Part shown: one piece after another, positions 37,074 to 44,177 of the stretch | How the letters are laid out: each line of letters starts with the position of its first letter | Position numbering within the stretch: position 1 is the stretch's first letter | Source: Chitinophagaceae bacterium PMP191F | Lineage (GTDB): Bacteria; Bacteroidota; Bacteroidia; Chitinophagales; Chitinophagaceae | Assembly: GCA_001302245.1 (NCBI GenBank) | Contig: LGYU01000004.1 | Location: forward strand, 62,001 to 126,000 | Direction of reading: 5' to 3' | DNA: 64,000 bases | Notes under the pieces: generated by a model | Database searches by the model: none | Told to the model about the DNA's origin: nothing | The model's input: the letters and a program-made list of their open reading frames with translations, nothing else | Position numbers and translations under genes: made by a program

Positions 37074-38417
37074 TCAGTTTATGGCTTTGTTATTAGTTGT
37101 TTTTTTAAAGAATTGCAACACGAAGTACAATATAAAAAATACCATGAATACCAGCACACTTACTTTTGCGGCTTTGGGTGTATTAATGGCAATACTGGCA
37201 CCAACAAACAAATAGGTTGCAATAAATATTACAGGCAAAAGCGGATACCATTTGGTGGTATACAGCTCTTTTCCTTCCTGTTTTACATTCTTTTTCCGTA
37301 ATATAAATATTGTAGCGGCAGAAGTAGCCATACCAATACTATCGAGAAAAATAGTATGGTTCAGGATCTCATCAAATGTTTTTCCGTAAAAAAGCGTAAT
37401 GATACACAATGCTGCAAAAGTGGATAAGGAAGTAAGCATTACATTTCTGCGGGGAGACTTTTTACGAAAAACCGCGGGTAGCACACCTTCCTCGCTCATA
37501 GCATACATTACGCTAGGATTACTCATCAGCAACACATTTACATAAGCCAGTACCGATAAAAAGAGCAGTAGCGACAGAATAGTAAATCCTCTTTCCCCGA
37601 ACAGTTTTGCTGCAAGAATTGCCGCAATAGATTCCGCTTCTTTCAGGTTGCCAAAGCCTATTACCTTGTAGTATGTATAATTGATAGCCAGGTATAATAC
37701 AGTAATGATGGCAATACCCAAAAAGATACTCCGTGGCATTACGCGGGAAGGGTTGCGTACTTCTCCGCCAAAATTGATCGTTTGCTGGTAACCACCAAAC
37801 GTAAAACTTACAGCCACCAGGCATGCGCCAAAGGCTTTTAATGAATCTTTCCAACTGTTACCCGGAGCCGTAACCGATGTAAACGTATTGGCATAATCAC
37901 CGGTGAACAATGCACCGATCAGCAATACGACCAGTCCTATTTTAATAATGGTCAATATATTTTGTGTATAGGCACTCATTTTCAGGCCCAGCAGGTTTAC
38001 ACCATAAAAAATAACAATTGCCAGGGTGGATATCGTTAGCTTAATAGTATCAGCGTGTGCCGACCCTTTGAAAAAGATATTGGCCAGGTATTCTGAGCCG
38101 ATCAATGCTACCCCTGCCAGCGATGCAGCATTTGATACCAGGATAATACAGTTTATGGCAAAAGCAATGGAAGGATGGTAGCAGTAAGAAAATATTTTAT
38201 AGTACCCACCGGTAACAGGGTAACGGGAGCCGATCTCTGCATAGGTAAGCGCCCCGCATAAAGCCACTACGCCACCAATGATCCAGGCAAGAAAGAACAT
38301 ATCGGCCGAACCTGCCTGGGCGGCAACATTTTTCGGTGTGCGAAAAATGCCCATCCCTATAACAAGGCTCACCACGATCATTGTAAGATCGAACATATTG
38401 AGCTTGGAGGACTTCAT
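37074..38417 (-). CDS. APC-family amino-acid permease
   Basis: A 447-aa inner-membrane transporter with about 12 hydrophobic segments. The N-terminal unwound first helix reads MIVVSLVIGMGIFRTPKNVA, with the Gly-rich substrate motif. GALTYAEIGSRYPVTGGYYK is another family hallmark, and SFTFGGYQQTINFGGEVRNP is the TM6-region signature. The start at 38417 (MKSSKLNMF) is chosen over 38492, which would add 25 residues without family support. It is upstream of and probably co-transcribed with the PLP enzyme gene. Substrate range is unknown; an exchanger or proton symporter mechanism is typical. Confidence 0.9.
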   Translation of the reverse strand: MKSSKLNMFDLTMIVVSLVIGMGIFRTPKNVAAQAGSADMFFLAWIIGGVVALCGALTYAEIGSRYPVTGGYYKIFSYCYHPSIAFAINCIILVSNAASLAGVALIGSEYLANIFFKGSAHADTIKLTISTLAIVIFYGVNLLGLKMSAYTQNILTIIKIGLVVLLIGALFTGDYANTFTSVTAPGNSWKDSLKAFGACLVAVSFTFGGYQQTINFGGEVRNPSRVMPRSIFLGIAIITVLYLAINYTYYKVIGFGNLKEAESIAAILAAKLFGERGFTILSLLLFLSVLAYVNVLLMSNPSVMYAMSEEGVLPAVFRKKSPRRNVMLTSLSTFAALCIITLFYGKTFDEILNHTIFLDSIGMATSAATIFILRKKNVKQEGKELYTTKWYPLLPVIFIATYLFVGASIAINTPKAAKVSVLVFMVFFILYFVLQFFKKTTNNKAIN

Positions 38418-38512
38418 TTGGGGAAGATAAAAAATATTTGGCTTTACTTTTGTGCCGGATATTACTGATTTTCTTTTCCCGGAGATGACCACCTGGCCGG
38501 GGAAAGTAGCAG

Positions 38513-38540
38513 TTGTAATGCCTTAAATAGCTTTACCTTG
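38513..38540 (+). promoter_or_regulatory. Candidate promoter of the TonB receptor
   Basis: TTG (38513-38515) is followed after 18 bp by TACCTTG (38534-38540), one base short of the TAnnTTTG box. The ATG follows at 38583. Confidence 0.35.
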
Positions 38541-38582
38541 CAACAAACACATCATCTTCCCTGCCAAAACAGACGATTTTTT

Positions 38583-40652
38583 ATGATGCGCTGCTTCCAG
38601 ATTTCTGTGATTGCCTTCTTTGCCTTTTTTAATACCCTATTACTGTCTGCCCAAACCCAACAGGATTCATCGCATGTGCTGCCGCAGGTAATAATACAGG
38701 CTTTCGGGCAAAACCGGCAACAAAAAGAGGTTTCCGCTGCTATCAATATTATTGAGCAGGCACAAATAGAACGCTATAATAATACCTCGTTGCTGCCCGC
38801 CATTAACAGTACACCCGGCATACGCATGGAAGAGCGCTCCCCCGGCAGCTATCGTATCAATATACGCGGCACATCGCTACGCTCGCCTTTTGGCGTACGC
38901 AACGTAAAAATATACTGGAACGGCATTCCTTTTACCGATCCGGGTGGCAATACCTATCTCAATCAACTCAGCTATTACAATGTCTATTCCATGGAGGTGA
39001 TCAAGGGTCCGGCTGGTAGCATGTACGGAGCAGGAACCGGTGGTGTAATTCTGCTGAATAGTTTACCCGATACACGGACCGCAGGTGCCGATGTTGCATA
39101 TCAATATGGCAGCTTTGGGTTGCATAACATTAATGCTCAGGTGCGGACAGGCAAAGAAGAACATCATGATATATTTTCTTACTCCCATTTACAAAGTGAT
39201 GGCTACCGTGATCACAGCAATATGCGCCGGGATGTTGCAACCTGGGAAACCCGTATCCGGATCAATGACAAACAACAGCTCAGTGCGTCTGTACTATATG
39301 GCAATCTTTATTATCAGACACCGGGGGCACTGACCAGGGCCGAATACAATAACAATCCCAAAGCCGCACGCCCCGCTGCCGGCGCATTTCCCAGTGCCGA
39401 TGGTGCCAGGGCTGCTATTTACCAACAAACCTTTCTGGCTGGCATTACCCACAATTATTGCCTGACAGAACAACTGCAAAACCAGACTGTGGTATACGGC
39501 GCATTTTCACTGGTTAAAAATCCTACCTTTCGCAATTTTGAAAAACGTACAGAACCCCATTTCGGCGGCCGTTCTGTATTTACCTGGCAACATAACATTG
39601 ATCAGACCGGATTACAGGTACTGATAGGCGGAGAGGCACAACAGGGCTTTTTTAATACCAAAACCTTCCAGAACAAAAACGGCAATCCCGATACGCTTAT
39701 GACTGACGACGACATCAGCAACCGTATTATTTCAGGTTTTGTACAAACCGATATCCGTTTCCCGTTCGGGTTTACTATTAATGCAGGTGTAAGTATTAAC
39801 CACTCTGCAGTGACCGTTACAAGACTTTCTGTTCCTTCTTTTATTCCATTGAAAAGAGCCTATAACAGTGAATGGGCACCACGATTGGCCCTTTCACAGA
39901 AACTGGGTTCACACATGCAGGTATATACCAGCATTTCCCGTGGTTTTTCACCGCCCACTACTCAGGAAATATTGCCCTCCACCTCTGTTATCAGCCTGGG
40001 ACTGGAAGCAGAACATGGTATTAATTATGAAGCAGGCATTAAAAGTTCCTGGCTGCAACAACGGTTATATATTGAAGTGAACACCTTCTGGTACCAGTTG
40101 AAAAATGCCATTGTACAACGCAGAGATGCTTCCAATGCTGATTACTTTGTAAATGCCGGTTCTACACGTCAACAGGGTATTGAATCACAGGCATCCTATT
40201 ACTGGCTACGTAATGAAACCGGGTTGTTTACCCAGGTTCGCACCTGGGCAGCTTACACCTATAATCATTTCCGGTATCATGATTTTAAACAGCTCAATAC
40301 AGACTTCTCAGGCAATAAATTACCCGGAGCCGCTACCAACACTTTTTCAGCCGGAGCAGACATCACTACAAAGCCTGGTTTATATACCAACCTCACCTGG
40401 TTTTACAGCGATCCTATTGCGCTGAATGATGCTAATACAGATATTGCCTCATCTTACAACCTGTTTGGAGGCAGGATCGGCTGGCGTAAAACATATCACA
40501 AAACTACGCTGGATATTTTTGCCGGCGCCGATAACCTGTTCAATGTCCGCTATAGCCTGGGTAACGATATCAATGCCACCGGCGGACGTTATTATAATAC
40601 GGCACCGGGAACTGCTTATTTTGCGGGAATCATTGTACGGCCTGGTTTTTAG
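38583..40652 (+). CDS. TonB-dependent outer-membrane receptor
   Basis: A 689-aa receptor without an N-terminal STN or carboxypeptidase-like domain. A signal peptide (MMRCFQISVIAFFAFFNTLL, cleavage near LLSAQ) precedes the plug, seen in PAINSTPGIRMEERSPGSYR, SYYNVYSMEVIKGPAGSMYG and AGTGGVILLNS. A 22-strand-type barrel follows, ending GIIVRPGF with terminal Phe. It precedes the cobalamin riboswitch and the B12 operon, so vitamin B12 or cobinamide is an attractive substrate. The riboswitch lies downstream, however, so the receptor itself would not be under its control, and a siderophore receptor is equally compatible with the sequence. The longer start (TTG, 38538) is rejected. Confidence 0.92.
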   Translation: MMRCFQISVIAFFAFFNTLLLSAQTQQDSSHVLPQVIIQAFGQNRQQKEVSAAINIIEQAQIERYNNTSLLPAINSTPGIRMEERSPGSYRINIRGTSLRSPFGVRNVKIYWNGIPFTDPGGNTYLNQLSYYNVYSMEVIKGPAGSMYGAGTGGVILLNSLPDTRTAGADVAYQYGSFGLHNINAQVRTGKEEHHDIFSYSHLQSDGYRDHSNMRRDVATWETRIRINDKQQLSASVLYGNLYYQTPGALTRAEYNNNPKAARPAAGAFPSADGARAAIYQQTFLAGITHNYCLTEQLQNQTVVYGAFSLVKNPTFRNFEKRTEPHFGGRSVFTWQHNIDQTGLQVLIGGEAQQGFFNTKTFQNKNGNPDTLMTDDDISNRIISGFVQTDIRFPFGFTINAGVSINHSAVTVTRLSVPSFIPLKRAYNSEWAPRLALSQKLGSHMQVYTSISRGFSPPTTQEILPSTSVISLGLEAEHGINYEAGIKSSWLQQRLYIEVNTFWYQLKNAIVQRRDASNADYFVNAGSTRQQGIESQASYYWLRNETGLFTQVRTWAAYTYNHFRYHDFKQLNTDFSGNKLPGAATNTFSAGADITTKPGLYTNLTWFYSDPIALNDANTDIASSYNLFGGRIGWRKTYHKTTLDIFAGADNLFNVRYSLGNDINATGGRYYNTAPGTAYFAGIIVRPGF

Positions 40653-40737
40653 AAAAAACAGTAACAGATCACTTAGCAGCAAACCTTTATCTCCGGAGGT
40701 ATTAAAAAAATATTTATCATCATCCGCACTTCATCTG

Positions 40738-40745
40738 TACATTTG
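40738..40745 (+). promoter_or_regulatory. Candidate -7 box of the B12 operon promoter
   Basis: TACATTTG matches TAnnTTTG. A start a few bases downstream would begin the transcript at or just inside the predicted riboswitch P1 stem, so the P1 boundary and this box cannot both be taken at full length. Confidence 0.4.
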
Positions 40746-40746
40746 T

Positions 40747-40951
40747 TGGGTAATTGGTTCTTAGCCCGGCACTATGCCAGACTAAGATGAAAAGGGAAAC
40801 CGGTGTAAATCCGGTGCTATTCCCGTAGCTGTAAGCAACTGTGAACCTTTGTGTTCACAAACTGCCCGATCTTCACACCACTGTTGCACATTAAGCAGCG
40901 GGAAGGTATCGGGGGTGGTAAGCAAGCCAGAAGACCTGCCAGTTATACCCA
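40747..40951 (+). promoter_or_regulatory. Cobalamin (adenosylcobalamin-type) riboswitch
   Basis: The aptamer is recognisable from its conserved blocks in order: AAAGGGAAACCGGTGTAAAT (40791 onward), the region GTAGCTGTAAGCAACTGTGA (about 40826-40845), and the B12 box AGCCAGAAGACCTGCC (40925-40940). A closing stem TGGGTA (40747-40752) pairs with TACCCA (40946-40951), with TGG/CCA inside. The element lies about 150 bp upstream of the first gene of the B12 operon. By family knowledge, corrinoid binding would lower downstream expression. A further inverted repeat downstream may be part of the expression platform. Confidence 0.93.
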
Positions 40952-40983
40952 TGCATCAACAGGCTTTCGGGAAAAAAGGCCAG

Positions 40984-41032
40984 GATGAAATCCACTCTAT
41001 GGCAGAAGATCTGTCTCTGCCTGCATTTCATC
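40984..41032 (+). promoter_or_regulatory. Long hairpin after the aptamer, possible expression platform
   Basis: GATGAAAT (40984-40991) can pair with ATTTCATC (41025-41032), and inside it GGCAGA (41001-41006) with TCTGCC (41016-41021). No U-tract follows directly, so translational control or transcript stabilisation is more likely than termination. It overlaps a 19-codon signal-peptide-like ORF, so the pairing may be partly accidental. Confidence 0.4.
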
Positions 41033-41044
41033 TTTACCGGATAA
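40985..41044 (+). other. Signal-peptide-like 19-codon ORF just after the riboswitch
   Basis: The ATG at 40985 is preceded by AGG and opens a frame encoding MKSTLWQKICLCLHFIFTG, then TAA. A basic N-terminus followed by a hydrophobic core is the pattern of a secretion signal. In Bacteroidota a cobalamin riboswitch commonly precedes a TonB-receptor gene. This may be the leftover start of such a gene whose body has been deleted, or it may be a short leader peptide. A second frame (40951-41091, 46 codons) also spans this interval; only one, if either, is likely translated. Confidence 0.35.
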
Positions 41045-41101
41045 ATATACCTGAACTGACCTGCACACGACTGTATACTATTCGCCTATAAAAAACGCAA
41101 T

Positions 41102-41683
41102 ATGTCATTGAAGAAATTTAATCCGCGTTCTGTTATACTACTTGCTTTTATGCTGGCAGTAGCAGCTATTCGTGTGTTGCTAAGCTGGCAACCAGATATT
41201 TCTCCCATGTCAAATTTTACTCCGCTGGCTGCTATAGCATTGTTTGGCGGTGCCTATTTTACCAAAAACACCAAGGCATATTTCTTCCCGCTTATTACTT
41301 TATGGCTGGGAGACATTGTACTGAATAAACTGGTTTTCTATCATGAATGGCGACTGCTTTACGACGGCTGGTACTGGACCTATGGATCATTTGCACTAAT
41401 GGTGCTTACAGGGAAACTAATGATCAAAAAAGCAAATGTTGCCAATGTTGGTTTATCAGCAATTGTTGCTACGTTTATTCACTGGCTAGGTACCAGCCCT
41501 GCCTGTCTGTTGATAAAAGGCTCTATGTATCCCCGGACATTTAATGGCTGGATCACCAGCCTGATAGCTGCAATTCCCTACGAATGGAATATGCTGGTAA
41601 GTACACTTATATTCTGTGGCGTTTTGTTTGGGGGATTTGAATTGCTACAACGCAGATACAGCTCTTTACAACCTGCTGTTTAA
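41102..41683 (+). CDS. DUF6580-type membrane protein, first gene of the B12 operon
   Basis: A 193-aa polytopic membrane protein with five or six hydrophobic segments (VILLAFMLAVAAIRVLLSW, LAAIALFGGAYF, GSFALMVLTGKLMI, NVGLSAIVATFIHWLGTSPA, and a last one near LVSTLIFCGVLFGGFELL). The set resembles the DUF6580 'putative transport protein' family and the small S-components of ECF-type vitamin transporters. Because a cobalamin riboswitch lies directly upstream, I infer a role in moving a corrinoid or a B12 precursor across the inner membrane. No ATPase or T-component is encoded here, so the transport mode is open. Confidence 0.75.
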   Translation: MSLKKFNPRSVILLAFMLAVAAIRVLLSWQPDISPMSNFTPLAAIALFGGAYFTKNTKAYFFPLITLWLGDIVLNKLVFYHEWRLLYDGWYWTYGSFALMVLTGKLMIKKANVANVGLSAIVATFIHWLGTSPACLLIKGSMYPRTFNGWITSLIAAIPYEWNMLVSTLIFCGVLFGGFELLQRRYSSLQPAV

Positions 41684-41706
41684 AATAACTCATCCAACAT
41701 CCGTAT

Positions 41707-41749
41707 AAATGAGGAAGCGCTACGGCAGTCTTCCTCATTTCTTATTTTT
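41707..41749 (+). terminator. Intra-operon terminator or attenuator
   Basis: The perfect 10-bp stem AAATGAGGAA (41707-41716) / TTCCTCATTT (41731-41740) has a 14-nt loop and is followed by CTTATTTTT. It lies between the DUF6580 gene and the BtuF-like gene and could reduce transcription of the downstream salvage genes. Confidence 0.65.
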
Positions 41750-41769
41750 CTCATCAAATTTTTCATTTC

Positions 41770-42708
41770 ATGACAGCTTCATCCTTCCTTCCTGCTGCTA
41801 CGCAAATGATTTATGATATGGGCCTGCAATACCTGTTGCAGGGAGTTACATTTGAATGTCCGCCGGAAGCGCTGGCAGAAAAAAGCAAAGTGGTACGGTG
41901 TGTACTGGAAGGAAAGACCTACAGCAGTCAGGAGATTGATAGAATATTTTCAGCCTCCAAGGCACAAGGCAAAAGCCTGTACTATGTAGATGAAAAATTG
42001 TTGCAATCCATCAATCCTGATATCATTTTTACACAGGATGTTTGTGAAGTTTGCCAGATAGATACCGCCTGCACCGCAGCAGCAGTGGCAAAACTTCCTA
42101 AAACACCACAACTCATTCCGCTCTCGCCCAATACATTGCAGGATGTTTTCCAGACTGCAGTTACTATTGCCACTGCGTTGGGTAAAGAAGAAGCAGCATA
42201 TAGCTATCTCGGCACTTTACAGCAAAGAATAGATGCTGTTACAGATGCACTGCGCAAACACAGAACGCCTTTACGCCGTGTAATGCTGATGGAGTGGATA
42301 CAACCGATCTATAACTGCGGGCATTGGATCCCTTACCAGGTGGCACATGCAGGTGGTGTGGATATGCTCTCTAATCCCGGAGGCGACAGTATTGTAACCC
42401 AATGGGAAAAAATAGTACGTTATGATCCGGAGGTATTGGTAATAGCTCCCTGTGGATTTACCACGGGAAGGACGAAAGAAGAATTACACCTGCTTACACA
42501 AAAACAGGAATGGGCAACACTGGCAGCAGTCAAGAACAAAGCCATATTCCTGGCAGATTATGATCTGTTTACACAACCCAGTGCAGGCACACTAACAGAC
42601 GGCATTGAATTGCTGGCATCCCTATTTCACCCGAACATTTTTGAAGTACCACAGCACCTGCAGGTAAAATATTCTTCATTCTTTCAAACATCCGTTGCCC
42701 ATGTGTAA
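41770..42708 (+). CDS. BtuF-like corrinoid-binding protein without signal peptide
   Basis: A 312-aa protein of the TroA/BtuF periplasmic-binding fold. It begins directly with the first strand of the mature domain (SFLPAATQMIYDMGLQYLLQ, then GVTFECPPEALAEKSKVVRC). Other matches are FTQDVCEVCQIDTACTA (Cys-rich loop), LMEWIQPIYNCGHWIPYQVA, GGVDMLSNPGGDS and DPEVLVIAPCGFT. There is no signal peptide or lipobox, and no earlier in-frame start could add one within the gap after the hairpin. BtuC and BtuD genes are absent. It may bind corrinoids in the cytosol as a buffer or delivery protein. The stop overlaps the next gene by 8 bp. Confidence 0.85.
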   Translation: MTASSFLPAATQMIYDMGLQYLLQGVTFECPPEALAEKSKVVRCVLEGKTYSSQEIDRIFSASKAQGKSLYYVDEKLLQSINPDIIFTQDVCEVCQIDTACTAAAVAKLPKTPQLIPLSPNTLQDVFQTAVTIATALGKEEAAYSYLGTLQQRIDAVTDALRKHRTPLRRVMLMEWIQPIYNCGHWIPYQVAHAGGVDMLSNPGGDSIVTQWEKIVRYDPEVLVIAPCGFTTGRTKEELHLLTQKQEWATLAAVKNKAIFLADYDLFTQPSAGTLTDGIELLASLFHPNIFEVPQHLQVKYSSFFQTSVAHV

Positions 42709-42922
42709 GCACGAAGAAAAAAAGTGTCCCCGGTGTGGCAAAGCATTTGAATGCAAAGTGGGCAATGTGTCTCAATGTCATTGCAACAATGTTACACTTA
42801 CAGACGCAGAACGCAATTTTATAGCACAACGCTACCAGGATTGCCTGTGTCACAAATGTCTTACAGACCTGAAGCAAGGCGCTGTTTTATTCATAGAAAA
42901 ATACCTGCAGAATGCCCGGTAA
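42701..42922 (+). CDS. Small cysteine-rich CWC-type protein
   Basis: A 73-aa protein with eight to ten cysteines in zinc-ribbon-like pairs: KKCPRCGKAFECK, SQCHCNN and DCLCHKCL. It fits the cysteine-rich CWC family, small proteins of unknown function often found near cobalamin genes. The ATG at 42701 lies inside the end of the BtuF-like gene (ATGTGTAA, 8-bp overlap), and the end overlaps cobU by 11 bp, so it is translationally coupled on both sides. A metal-binding or corrinoid-handling accessory role is inference. Confidence 0.8.
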   Translation: MCKHEEKKCPRCGKAFECKVGNVSQCHCNNVTLTDAERNFIAQRYQDCLCHKCLTDLKQGAVLFIEKYLQNAR

Positions 42923-43436
42923 AATAGTGTTCATTACTGGCGGTGCACGCAGCGGTAAAAGCCGTTATGCGCAAACAAAAGCATTACAGCTTAGCAGTAA
43001 TCCTGTATATATTGCCACTGCCCGCCATTGGGATATTGAATTTGAACAACGTATTCAACAGCATCGCTCAGACAGAGATGAACGATGGACCAGCATTGAA
43101 GAAGAGAAATTCATCAGCAAAACCAATATTGCCGGAAAAGTAGTAGTGATCGATTGTGTTACTTTATGGCTTACCAATTTTTTCGTGGATCTTAGTAATG
43201 ATATTGATCAATGCCTGGAAGCCTGCAAAAACGAACTCCAGGCACTTGCTTCTGTTGATGGTACTTTTATTATCATCAGCAACGAAATTGGTATGGGGGT
43301 CCATGCTGAAACAGAGATCGGAAGAAAATTTACTGATCTGCAGGGATGGGTCAATCAATACATAGCAGAAATGGCTGAACAGGTTGTTCTGATGATCAGC
43401 GGCATTCCGGTTATTATTAAAGAGAAAACTGTATGA
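42912..43436 (+). CDS. cobU: Adenosylcobinamide kinase / adenosylcobinamide-phosphate guanylyltransferase
   Basis: Phosphorylates adenosylcobinamide and then adds GMP, activating it for attachment of the lower ligand. The 174-aa protein has the P-loop ITGGARSGKSRYA (residues 8-20). The guanylylation region around PVYIATARHWDIEFEQRI includes the conserved His-type segment. VVIDCVTLWLTNFF is a conserved block, and the late IIISNEIGMGVHAETEIGRK fits the family. It overlaps the Cys-rich gene upstream and the PP-loop gene downstream (4 bp), so the operon is tightly coupled. The substrate would be salvaged cobinamide or its adenosylated form. Confidence 0.95.
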   Translation: MPGKIVFITGGARSGKSRYAQTKALQLSSNPVYIATARHWDIEFEQRIQQHRSDRDERWTSIEEEKFISKTNIAGKVVVIDCVTLWLTNFFVDLSNDIDQCLEACKNELQALASVDGTFIIISNEIGMGVHAETEIGRKFTDLQGWVNQYIAEMAEQVVLMISGIPVIIKEKTV

Positions 43437-44149
43437 TGAAGGCTTACATGAACTGGAGCGGAGGCAAAGACTCTTCTCTATGTCTTTACCGCATCTTACA
43501 GCAAAAGCAATACAATGTGGATTGCCTGCTTACCAGTGTAAATGCTACCTACAACCGCATTTCAATGCATGGAGTGAGAAGGGAATTGCTGGAAGCACAG
43601 TCACACACATTGGGAATTAATCTGACCACTATCGAATTGCCGGAACAGCCTTCTATGCAACAATATGAATCAGAATTGCTGCAAAAGATAAGTTCCTTGA
43701 AAAATACAGGATATACCCATTCTATATTCGGAGATATTTTTTTGGAAGACCTGCGGCAATACCGTGAACAACAGTTGGAGCAAGCCGGTATCACAGCCGT
43801 ATTTCCCTTGTGGAAGGTCCCTACATCACAATTGATGCAGGAGTTTCTGGCAGCAGGCTTTCAGGCTATTGTGGTTTGTGTAAATGAGCAGTTCCTGGAT
43901 AAAAGTTTCTGTGGCAGGCTGATAGACGAATCTTTTGTACATGATTTGCCTGCCAATGTTGATATATGCGGCGAAAACGGCGAATACCATTCCTATGTAT
44001 TTAATGGGCCCGTTTTTAAACATCCAATACACTATTCAAAAGGAGAGATCATATATCGCCGCTATGATACTCCTCTTTCTGTTTCAACTGATATGGACCA
44101 GCCCTCACAATACGGGTTTTATTTCTGTGACCTGTTGCCTGTAGGTTAG
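43433..44149 (+). CDS. PP-loop ATP pyrophosphatase (Dph6-like) in the B12 operon
   Basis: A 238-aa ATP-pyrophosphatase related to diphthine-ammonia ligase (COG2102 type). The PP-loop SGGKDSSLCLYRIL lies at about residues 9-22. Other family segments are SMHGVRRELLEAQSHTLGI, IFGDIFLEDLRQYREQQLE, VVCVNEQFLDKSFCGRLID and DICGENGEYHSYVFNGPVF. Bacteria lack diphthamide, so the eukaryotic substrate does not apply. Amidation or ligation of a corrinoid-related carboxylate is a reasonable guess from its position between cobU and cobT. The 4-bp ATGA-type overlap with cobU implies coupled translation. The true reaction is unknown. Confidence 0.85.
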   Translation: MMKAYMNWSGGKDSSLCLYRILQQKQYNVDCLLTSVNATYNRISMHGVRRELLEAQSHTLGINLTTIELPEQPSMQQYESELLQKISSLKNTGYTHSIFGDIFLEDLRQYREQQLEQAGITAVFPLWKVPTSQLMQEFLAAGFQAIVVCVNEQFLDKSFCGRLIDESFVHDLPANVDICGENGEYHSYVFNGPVFKHPIHYSKGEIIYRRYDTPLSVSTDMDQPSQYGFYFCDLLPVG

Positions 44150-44177
44150 AACGCACTTAACATCAATAATATTTTCT

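Noticed and set aside
40849-41091. ORF of 80 codons through the riboswitch
   Set aside because: It overlaps the conserved aptamer, whose RNA structure explains the sequence; no protein family fits.
42569-42877. Minus-strand ORF across the BtuF/CWC junction
   Set aside because: Antisense to two coupled genes in the B12 operon, Cys/Phe-rich shadow.
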